A stretch of 30,762 nucleotides of DNA from Amoebophrya sp. AT5.2. Lineage: Eukaryota > Sar > Dinophyceae > Syndiniales > Amoebophryaceae. A program made the position numbers and the translations under genes. Of the stretch, positions 1-9,007 are shown in pieces. The notes under the pieces are model-generated. The model was not told the origin of the DNA, made no database searches, and was given only the letters and a program-made list of their open reading frames with translations. The first letter of the stretch is position 1. Each line of letters opens with the position of its first letter. The stretch lies in assembly GCA_005223375.1 (NCBI GenBank), contig RXOD01004043.1:1-30762 (forward strand), given 5' to 3'.

Positions 1-1074
1 AGCACACCGGGTAGAGAAGAAAGGGGTAAGATCTCAGAGGGGCCTTTGGGTGAGAGAAGCTGGCAGACCGCGCCAAGGTAGCCCCGATTGCTGCCAAACC
101 CCCCCCCGCCACAGTGCTGAGCTGTGTATGCAAGCCATTCCCTCCAGGAGAACGGCGCGCCAGGGGGGGGGAGCAGAGGCCGCTGCCAGACAGCCTCCGC
201 TCCCTCGTGCACTCATTCCAGTTTGCCATCTTACCCCAATCTTTCACGACTGGCAACGTACAATGGGAAAGTTTTGCGGAAAAGGTCCCAGCTCGCGAGC
301 TGGGCTGGTATCTCGTTGATTGGCTTTAGAAAAACGCCATCGGATTGCTTAAAAGTCCATTGCCATTCTTGCTCTGCTCTTCGCTCCGAATCAAGCTGCA
401 CAGCAGGGGAAGTAAGCCCTGCTGTGCAGCTTGATTCGGAGCGAAGAGTGGTAGGGACGATAGGAAGAGTGATACGAGTTTGTGCCGTGAACCGTATACT
501 ATAAGTTAGTATGCATGTTGCCGTGGTGCCTTCACGAATAGCGGCTTTCAAGTGATGAGATTTTCAAAGAGGTGAAGAATCAATTGGCATGCTCCTGCTA
601 GTGCAGACAGGCTCCTGCACTTTTGTGTGCCTTTAACGCGCCTCCACGCACTACGCAGTACGCACTACTTACACAAACAAACGGAATGCAAACAAGTATA
701 CGCTTACGCACACTGAGCGTGTGAGCCATAGGCTTTAATATTTTACGCGCACGGAACAACTTTTTTCGGATTGTCAGGGACGGACGGATAGCCAAGTATT
801 TTTTTGATGAAAAAGAAAAAGTAAAAGCCTAATAAATTGACAGACCACCAAAGAGCACCACCGACAAAAATGGCCTCCAGCGTGGTAGAATACGATTTAA
901 ACGCGCCATCGGTGCCAGCCCATCCACTGAGTAAGCAGAAGTAAAGAAAACTTTCTGATACATACCGTGCGCACGCGCAATTGCAGCACGCCTTTTTCGG
1001 CTGCCTTGAGTCTACTTCAACCAAATCAATGCAAGTCAACTGAATAAAACCAAGCAACTGCAACTTGCTTCAAG
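1..1074. other. Non-coding region upstream of the CNNM gene
   Basis: No convincing gene. It contains homopolymer C/G runs near 101-110 and 162-170, the large hairpin at 377-448 (separate entry), an 8-base direct repeat (gctcctgc at 591-598 and 611-618) and a 9-base repeat (acgcactac at 646-654 and 660-668). Open frames at 124-504 (+) and 231-551 (-) run through the palindrome and have no recognisable protein character. The last 60 bases before the ATG at 1075 are probably 5' UTR. A pyrimidine-rich tract followed by AG near 990-1010 could be a (trans-)splice acceptor, but this is a guess. Confidence 0.6.
377..448. repeat. Perfect inverted repeat: 32-bp arms, 8-nt loop
   Basis: The left arm 377-408 (begins CTCTTCGCTCCG) is the exact reverse complement of the right arm 417-448 (ends CGGAGCGAAGAG). 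They are separated by the 8-nt loop GAAGTAAG (409-416). Transcribed from either strand this folds into an uninterrupted 32-bp stem. The bases immediately outside the arms do not pair and show no obvious target-site duplication. It could be a small foldback element, a precursor-type hairpin RNA, or a regulatory or terminator structure upstream of the CNNM gene. The sequence alone does not decide between these. Confidence 0.95.
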
Positions 1075-4000
1075 ATGTGGCCGTGGGATGGTAGTGCTGC
1101 TTTCGGCGAGGCCAGTAGCAGTACTTCTGCGGTCGAGGATTTATCGTGGAACCACGATCATGCCTCTTGGACGGATCGTGGGTACGCAGCAGCTACCCCG
1201 AATGGAGGAACGAGGTCGCTCGCCCCGTTTCCACCGTATCTCGTTGCTGCGCTGAGATCGTTTTTTCGCCGTTTTTTTGAGTCTGTCGCGGAGATCGTTT
1301 TTGCGCCGGAGTACCTGGCACGACAGGGATATGGGTACGCCTCGTATAACCCGGACGGTGGCCACATGGCGGAGGGAGCGGAGTATCAACACGCTGATGA
1401 TCTTTACGCACCTCCATGGAGCGGCGCAGACCACGACTTGATGTACCGCCGTCTTTCCGAATCGTGCGACTCGGGCTCAGTGTTTCCCTTCTCGATGGGG
1501 GTTTCTATCGTCATCGTTGTGGTTCTCGTCATGATGTCGGGGCTTTTCAGCGGGCTCACGCTGGGCTTGATGGGTCTTGACATCACTGGACTGGATATTA
1601 TCGCGCACAGTGACGACAAAAAGGCCGCAGCCAACGCACGAAAGATAATCCCAGTGCGCAAAAGCGGAAACTTCCTGTTGTGCACATTGCTTCTGGGGAA
1701 CGTGGCGGTACTGCTTTCATGGTGTGCTTGTAGCAAGGCGTCAAGGTTGCAGCGAAAGCGACGATTGACCACGACACCAAAATCAATAAAACACAAAAAT
1801 CTACTTCACCTTCTCGCGGTGGGGGAACTCACACGGGAAGGAGGAGACCGCAGGCGCCTAACTACTTAGTATACTGTCCCTGAATCCCGGAAGCCCTTGA
1901 ATCTAGGAAAATTTCCGCCGGAGATCATGTTACACCATTTCGACTATGCAGCGCTCTTGATTCAATGGTTATGTGCCCTAGCATAGAGCGGCGGAGTTTC
2001 TTTCTTCCATTTACCATTGGCGGAGAGCTCCTGCGTCCTGGGTAACACTATGCATCGAGCGAGCTTAATGTAGGGGGTAGGCTCGATCTGACAAAAAAAA
2101 ACACAGAAATGATCGACTCCCAGGTAAATTCCATGCTTTCCATCGTGATGGCGGACCTGACCTCCGGAACGACGGGCTTCATCGTCTCCACCGCGATAAT
2201 TGTCGTTTTCGGAGAAATTCTGCCACAGGCCTCTTGTTCCCGTTACGCGCTTCAGATCGGCGCCGCGACTGCCTGGATTGTGCGGATACTGCAATTTTTG
2301 CTGGGCATCCTCGCGTGGCCACTATCCTACGCCCTGGACATCATTCTCGGGGATGAGATGGGCACCATTCACTCGAAGCAGGAGCTCCGCCGCCTGCTGC
2401 AGATTCACGTGCAGCAGGGCGCGTTGAAGAAGGAGGAAGGGGACGTCGTCGCCGGAGCGTTGAAGTTCAGGAACAAACCACTGTCGAAGGTGATGACGCA
2501 GAAGGAGGACTGCTTCATGCTGAACCAGAGCGAAGTGTTGGATTACGCGACGTTGTTGGAGATATCAAACAGCGGATTCTCGCGGATCCCGGTGTACAAC
2601 AAAACGGACTCGGATATCGTCGGCGTGCTAGTGACAAAAGACCTCATCTTCGTGGACCCGGAAGACGCCATGCCGCTCAGACAGTTTTTGAAGGTGTTCA
2701 TCCATGCTAAGCAATGCTTCATCTAGATCTAGTTCTGGATTGATTTCTACTCTAGTATAGAGCTGAAGAAGCTGAAGGAAAAGGAATAGAATCCGAGTCG
2801 ACACAGGTTTTCGGTCGTCACGTCGAACGGTTCTACGCGGATGATACGTGTGGGGACGCGCTCCACCGGTTCAAGCTCGGTCGTGCGCACCTCGGGCTCG
2901 TGGTGAAGAAGGTCAGGAGGAGGGTCTCCGACCCGCGCCACATCAAGGCCCCACCAGCACCACCAGTCGACCACGTGTCCGACCACGGCTCCGAGTCGGC
3001 CAGCGGCGGCACCGCTGCAATCGAAAACGCGACTGGTCTCCTCGTCAACGCGAATTCTTCCGCCGGCGGCGAAAAAGAGAAGAAAGATCCAGCGGGATTT
3101 GCGCAAAGTGGGAACAAGCAGCCCTCGCACCCGAAGAAGGACAGTCATCATTCCTCCGCCACGAATTCTTCGGGCCAAACCCAAGACCACGTCCACGTCA
3201 GAATCCAGGGCGAGCAGGAGCAGGCCACGCAATTCGTTTTACAGGGTATCGTGACGTTGGAGGACGTCATCGAGGAAATTTTGCAGGACGAAATTGTGGA
3301 CGAGACCGATGTCTTCATCGACATGCACAACAAGGAGGAGCGCGACTTTGTCGAGTCCGAAGAGGCTGTACTACCGCCGGAGGAGTCCAGAAATAGAAAC
3401 AAGCTCAACAACTCGATGGGGTCTAGCAACCGGGGTGGCGGCCACAGCTTCGACGACGTGGACCACACATCGTCGAAAGGAAGCGACTGGCACGGGGACG
3501 ACCGGTCGGATTTCGGCGGCGCCAAACCGTCGCCGTTGTCGGGACCGAGCGATTCGTTTGTGGGCAAACCGCTTTTGGAGGCGACGGCGCAGGCTTTGCT
3601 GTCGCCGATGGCGGTGGCGGGCGCGATGGTGGGCGCCGTCGCGGGCACGATGGAGAGCGAGAGGTCGGGAGGCGAGCCAACAGGACGTAATGTGCGGCCG
3701 ATGGGGGACGCTTCAGAGGACAACATTCTGAGCAGACAGGAGACGAACGAAAAGGAAGCGGGCGGCGGAACTGCTGGGTCCGGCGCCGCGGGAGCTGCAG
3801 GTAGTTTCCAGCAAGGCGGCGCGACCTCGTCAACCGCTCGGGCAATGGGAAGCGGCTCAAGTAGGCCGGGAGGGACGCCGACGGGAGGGGTTTCCGGTGC
3901 GGCCTCTGGCGTGTATCCCCCAGCAGGAGCAGGCGGCGGTGGCTCGACCGCAGGTGGGGCCCCGACGAGAACAAATCCAGGGCAGGCGTCGACCGGCCTG

Positions 4001-5563
4001 CATCCAACACCCGGCGGGAACCAGACATCAAATCATTCCGGAACAAACTACGATGCGACTGAGGATACCTATTCGTACACGAAGTCGGACGGTCGCTTCA
4101 CGCCGGGTCTGGGCCACGGGGAAGACATCTCGCTGATGGACTCCGTCTCGCGGCTCCGTCCCGTCGGCCGCCAATCCCGCCGCGGCAAGCGGCGGCAACG
4201 CGAGGACATAACGCGGCTTCGCTTTTTCAACCCCTCCATCCGCGGCGACGCTCTTCTGCCACAGGAGGTGGACGTGCTCGTGTCACACCTGTTGGAGAAC
4301 TACGAGGGCCCCGGATTCGACCTCTCAACGAGCGTAAAGGAGCATTCGACCGCGAACCCCGTCGACGGCAGCCCGCCCGAGGAAGGAGATCCGAAGCCGT
4401 ACCGGACGCCGTGGCTAAGCCAAAGGTGGCGCAACGACGAAGAGCGCACAGAAGGGAGAACGAAGTGGATTTCGAGGCACGCTCTGAACTGGCTGCTGAT
4501 CGAACGGGGCAACGTAGAAGTACTCTACCGAAACGCACCGGCGCGGTGCCCAAGGCCCGACAAGGAAGACTGGATCTACAGACGGGTACAGTAAGTTTTT
4601 GGGTTTGAAATTGAAGTCGTACGTGAATCCAAGATTTGGATTTTTTCTTACTCACGGAGTGTCACTGCTATTAATTTCGTTGAAAAAGCTTCGCTAACAC
4701 TATCTCGTGCACAACATCATCAGGGCCAGGAGGTCGACTTCATGACCATCATTCTGACTGGCGTGGTGATGATAATCGTCGGCCGCGACGGTTTCCAGCA
4801 GGAGTGCGGCGCGTTCTCCGTGCTTGGTATCGACGCTCTCGCGGCGTCTTCTGCGTTCGCGCCGGACTTTTCTGCGGCGTTGTGGTCCGATGTGGTGACG
4901 CTGGTGCGCATCAGTCGCGACATGTACGAGGAGGCGCGTGCGCTCGAGGCCCGGGACCAGATCCCCTTCGTGGAGCCAGCCGTGAATCCGCGGATAAAAC
5001 GCGCCACCAAGCATGCCGAGGCGTCCGAGATCTCGCGCGGGCGCCCGCACCGGAAGGTGCAGCAGCGGGCGGTATCGCGCGACTACGACCGCGAGCGTGA
5101 GCGCGAGGACTTTGAGGACGTCGTCGACGACGACAGGTCGCCAAAAGAGAAAGATAGGGATGGCAAACTGCACGGAAGTTCTTCTTCCTCGTCGGGGAGG
5201 ACGGGCGGCGCCTTCAAGAACCAGCAGGACTACCTCCGAGGGCAGCGGGAGGAACGGGTCTCGGCGCAATCAGCGTCGGACTTGTTCGAGAAGGACTCGA
5301 ACTACAAGTACCAAGATGAGTACGACTCGCCGAAAAAGATCGCAGGTGGGACGGCGGACAGGAATCGCAGAGGTGATCATCATAACGACCGCAGGAACAG
5401 CAAGGACCAGGTGAAGCCGAAAGACAGTTTTCTCGGGTTAGGCGGCGGGAAGAAGGAATCGTCGATCCTGGGCTCGTTCTTCTCTGCGTTTGAGCCGCGG
5501 AAACGCTCGAAGCTGGCCTCCGCAGCCGCAGAAGTGCCGGCGCAGCCCTCGCGAATGTGGTAA
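1075..5563 (+). CDS. CNNM: CNNM/ACDP-family magnesium transport mediator (4 exons, 1273 aa)
   Basis: Exons are 1075-1707, 2124-2693, 2807-4585 and 4724-5563; all joins are phase 0. CNNM proteins are membrane proteins implicated in Mg2+ efflux or homeostasis. A hydrophobic segment with the DUF21 motif SGLFSGLTLGLMGLD lies at about residues 139-170, followed by LLLGNVAVNSM across intron 1 and GEILPQASCSR near 241. A CBS pair starts near 331 (VMTQKEDCFML, SRIPVYN) and ends with GIVTLEDVIEEI near 550. About 120 residues of low-complexity sequence are inserted inside the second CBS, and about 280 Gly/Ser-rich residues follow the pair. A cyclic-nucleotide-binding-homology-like domain (about 868-1060) has IYRRGQEVDFM across intron 3 and GAFSVLGIDAL. 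A charged tail of about 200 residues ends the protein. It is longer than animal CNNMs (about 775-950 aa) because of the insertions. The N-terminal region of about 138 residues shows no obvious signal peptide. Family assignment is very secure; transport direction and location are inferred from the family. Confidence 0.93.
1708..2123 (+). other. Intron 1 of the CNNM gene (416 nt)
   Basis: The donor is gcg|GTACTGC and the acceptor is GACTCCCAG|gta, phase 0. Removing it joins LLLGNVA to VNSMLS, restoring the continuous DUF21 motif expected in CNNM proteins. The intron contains in-frame stops. GGTA occurs at both boundaries (1707-1710 and 2123-2126). Confidence 0.9.
2694..2806 (+). other. Intron 2 of the CNNM gene (113 nt)
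   Basis: The donor is aag|GTGTTCA and the acceptor is CGACACAG|gtt, phase 0. Splicing joins RQFLK to VFGRHVERFY inside the second CBS domain. AGGT is present at both boundaries. The intron carries a short palindrome, AAGCAATGCTT, near its 5' end. Confidence 0.88.
4586..4723 (+). other. Intron 3 of the CNNM gene (138 nt)
   Basis: The donor is cgg|GTACAGT and the acceptor is CATCATCAG|ggc, phase 0. The join IYRR|GQEVDFM matches the conserved YRR..xVDY/F region of the CNNM C-terminal domain. A competing donor five bases downstream (GTAAGT at 4591) would break the frame with this acceptor. Confidence 0.87.
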
Positions 5564-6733
5564 CCAGCGGTGTTCGTAGGGAGCTGCTGACTTATCTTGG
5601 AGGATACGTGGGCTGCGGATCAGGCGATCGTTGCGAGCGCGTCGAAATTGGAATTGCAGTCTGCGAGGAGCGGAGAACAGCGACACGCGCGGTTTTTCCC
5701 CTCTGATCGATCCCGGGTGCACTGATAGGATCACACCCGTTTCGAACGACATATCTGCGTTTCCCGTTTCCGCCAGCACTGAGTTGCAGCTTGCTCTCAA
5801 CGGCATCTCTCGTACGCTGGTCAAGGTCATATTAAATGCGGTGATGTACATGTAGTCATTGATTTGTCTTCCGTATTTTCCATACGAGCGTCGTCACCAG
5901 CATACCGGAGTTCGTCGCGGGGCGTCTGCGTCAGCGAGCTTCGCACGGTACTTATGCGCGACCGCTGGTGCTTCTCAACTCAACGTTTCCGATTCCGTTT
6001 CCTTTTTCACCACACAGACGTGCTCTTGTTCCGCAACGCCACACTTTGTGCGCGGTTCCACTTTGCTTTATGTCTGAATTTTATTTCTTCGGGACTGCTT
6101 CTTGTTCGTACTGGAACTGGACGCTCGGAGGATGATGTGTGGGGTCGCGTTTGCGATTCGAAGGCGATTCTCTCGATGATCTAATATTTTAATATATCGT
6201 TTGTATCAAGTTCAGGATCAGGTGAGGTTGCCGAGGCAACAATGAACGATTCGCCACGGCAAACAATCCGGGGGTACTTATTTGATGAACAGCACAGCGA
6301 CAGCTCCCACGATCGCTGTTCTTCGAGGCACAGAAACAGTTCAGCTTCAGGAAAAAGTCAGATTGTCATCGTGAAGTTTTGGTTGTCTCGTGATGAAATG
6401 TTTCCAAAGGACAAACCAACGGCTGCCTGTTGTACTGCGTGCCAGACACAACGGCTCAGTGTGGAGAGAGAGACTGTGATCGATCACCATCCAGCGTCGT
6501 AACCATGAGCGTGATGAAGATCAAGCCCAATCGCAACGCCAAAGATCGCGCAGTAAGATCTGTCGTGATCCAGCTGGTAGTGGTAGAACAAGAAACAGAC
6601 CCAACACATCCGAGATGGTTGCGCCCCCAGGAGGATAGCAAATGATACTCTTTTAATTAAAGTTGTAAAATAAAGCGCTGTTGACGCGCAGCAGAAAAGT
6701 GGAGTTACAAGGCGAAAAAAAAGTAGAACAGCG
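5564..6733. other. Intergenic region between the CNNM and Prp18-like genes
   Basis: The region is 1170 nt. Short open frames (for example 5864-6184 and 6242-6502) have no recognisable domains and are serine/arginine-biased, as expected of chance frames. A small perfect palindrome, GTTGCC-GA-GGCAAC, lies near 6227-6240. The A-rich stretch just before 6734 is probably the 5' UTR of the next gene. I see nothing else in it. Confidence 0.6.
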
Positions 6734-7750
6734 ATGTCTTCGGCGACGCTCGATCTGGACCTGGACGACCTTGCGACGGCGTACGCCGATGCGTTCCATA
6801 CGTTTGACGACTTCGACGCCAAGCGCAGCTACTATCGTGCGCACGGGCGTCCGTTGCCGGGCGAAAGGAGCTCCTCGTCCTCTTCGTCAGCGGCTGGAGC
6901 CGTGAATACCAAAAGTAAGCGCAGCGGCACCACCAAAGGACCGAGCAGCAAGACTAAGGCCCCGGAAGCAGAGACAGCGGCAGAGCATGGCTCCAAGTCG
7001 AGCACAAGTGACCACGACGACAGCGACGAAGAGGGAGGAGAACCCGCACGCAAGCGGCTCCGGAAGGACCGCCCCGAGGAGGTGTTGGCCTGCATTCAGG
7101 AGGAGTGGCGTGCGATTTCCTCAGCGACGGCCGCGCCTAGTATTAGTATCGGTCACGTACACGATCACGACCAGCACGCGACGTCTATTCAGCGCGTTAT
7201 TTTCCTTCTGCTAGACGCTTGGCGTGTGGACTGCGACCGCATGCAGGAGGAGGAGCAGGATCGCGGAACAGGGCTGCACCAGGACAGAGCTATAGCAGGC
7301 AGCAGTGCTTCTACAACAGCTGCTGCGCCTGCGGCGGCGGCGCTGGCGGGCACGACGATGTCCGCCAAGCTGGAGCGAAGCAAGCTCGTCGAGGCGGCGC
7401 TGCAGCTGTTTCCGTTCTCGCGCTTGCTGAAGACGGCGACATCATCAACATCATCTTTATCACTCAACGCATCGTTGCTGAAGCAGCTGGCGGAGCTGTG
7501 TCGGCATGCGGAGAAAGCGGAGTACGAGGTTGCGAACCAGCTGTACATGGACATCACGATCGGGCAAACGAAGTGGCACCAAGACGTCGCGCACGGGGAG
7601 GCGAGGCACAACAAGGGCTACAACGCGCGCAAGGTGAAGAGGGACACGGGCACTGAGTTCATGGAAAACAAAGCGGTGCATGGGTACATCCTGGCCCTGA
7701 AGCGGCTGCTCACCGTTTTAAGCCAAAATTTTTTGCACTTAAAAAAGTAA
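6734..7750 (+). CDS. PRP18: Prp18-like pre-mRNA splicing factor (338 aa, single exon)
   Basis: Prp18 is a U5 snRNP-associated factor that acts with Slu7 in the second transesterification step of splicing, in the nucleus. Residues about 195-334 resemble the helical Prp18 domain: a bundle of helices, then YEVANQLYMDITIGQTKW around W281, then GYILALKRLLTVL. These correspond to the family's pattern of ANDAYL..IGNAPW followed by YIQ.LKRLMT at similar spacing. Residues about 45-100 are Ser/Lys/Asp-rich and disordered-looking, ending in an RKRLRKDR nuclear-localisation-like cluster. Family length is typically about 340 aa. The ATG at 6734 is the first in the frame after a stop at 6671. The loop after W281, normally the most conserved part of the family, is strongly altered (see findings), so the call is probable rather than certain. 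Confidence 0.72.
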   Translation: MSSATLDLDLDDLATAYADAFHTFDDFDAKRSYYRAHGRPLPGERSSSSSSSAAGAVNTKSKRSGTTKGPSSKTKAPEAETAAEHGSKSSTSDHDDSDEEGGEPARKRLRKDRPEEVLACIQEEWRAISSATAAPSISIGHVHDHDQHATSIQRVIFLLLDAWRVDCDRMQEEEQDRGTGLHQDRAIAGSSASTTAAAPAAAALAGTTMSAKLERSKLVEAALQLFPFSRLLKTATSSTSSLSLNASLLKQLAELCRHAEKAEYEVANQLYMDITIGQTKWHQDVAHGEARHNKGYNARKVKRDTGTEFMENKAVHGYILALKRLLTVLSQNFLHLKK

Positions 7751-9007
7751 CCCATGCCCCGACTGCTCGTAAAAATAATTCTACTTGTATTTTACTTCAA
7801 GTATTGGCCGGATTGGCGTAGGCGTGTTGTATCTTGTAGGGAAAAACTGCAGGAAGGCATCTGCGATTGGCTTCGCTTCAGGCGTAGCAGCTTCAAGCAG
7901 TCACAGCCAGCGGTTCGCGTGCTGCTGAGTCTTGATGTCGGGTCTCGTATTTCACTGCCGGGAAATGGGTTTACTTTTTTATAGGTGCAAAAAATTTTGG
8001 CTTCTAATCGTGGCGGAGCGCGTGCGGCCAAGCTGAGCAGGCGAGGCCAGACTTCTTCAACGATGGTTAGCCATGAAACAAAGCTGTTTTTATTTTGTGT
8101 CCGAAAATCTCAGATGCCGATGGATAAGATATCTACCGACACAAGAATGAAATAGCGGACTAGCAGCCGCAAGCAGAACGTCGCGGATCTGCCCTACCTC
8201 AGGCAATTTTCAGGAAAAATGAATTTGCATTTGATTTTGGCGGCGTGCAGGTTTTGCTGCAGCCGGTAGCAGCAGTGGTAACTACGTCGATGGACTCTCA
8301 AGAAAAAATTCGTCAGACGAGAAATGCCAGGCTTTTGCGTTGTCTTTCCGAAATGCAGATGCAGGTCTCAATCCGAGGAAGTGTCATCTCTCACGATTCG
8401 ATCTTTGTAGAAACAGAAAGCCGGAGCAGGTACGCTGTTATGGTCATGGTCCATCACCATCTCCATGATCCCATTTTTGTATTTGAATGGATCTTGTTCA
8501 CAGCACGTAGACATAGAAGCAACACAAAACAAAACAAAAGTGAATATGAATAAGGACAGCCCGCACGGAGACGGTACGACGACAAGTTGAAATTGCTGTC
8601 GCGCCTACCAGGATGAGGCTGGAAGTGCTTGGATAAAGCAAAAGTCAACTAGTAATGGTTTGCAGAAATAATAGAAGTAGAAACGGCTGCATAACTATAA
8701 CAGGTTTGATAATTTAAATTTACTTCGCGGAGCTCCCACACACGAAGAAGCGGCTGCATAGAAGGCGTCGAGAGCGTGCTGGAGTCTTCTTAGCATAGCA
8801 AATAAAAAGCGCGACCTTCAGCTTTTCCACGCAGACGGGCGATCAATTTTACATCTTCGAGTATGTCATTGTCTATGTGTATGGACTTCTACTACCACTG
8901 GCGAATATATGTATCTGTCTCTGTCAGCGCCACATTTTTGTGGACCCTGTGCCTGCCCAAACAATGAAAACATGGTCGTGAGGTAAAGCCAAGGCTTATC
9001 TGCTTCC
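7751..9007. other. Intergenic region between the Prp18-like and oxygenase genes
   Basis: The region is 1257 nt. No frame has domain-like content. The longest (8245-8553, about 100 codons) shows no family resemblance. An A/C-rich simple stretch (acacaaaacaaaacaaaag) lies near 8521. The frame of the following gene has a stop at 8984, which places its start at 9008 or later. Confidence 0.6.

Noticed and set aside
124..551. Overlapping plus and minus open frames through the 377-448 palindrome
   Set aside because: Both translate the inverted repeat and therefore share peptide pieces; there is no protein family resemblance.
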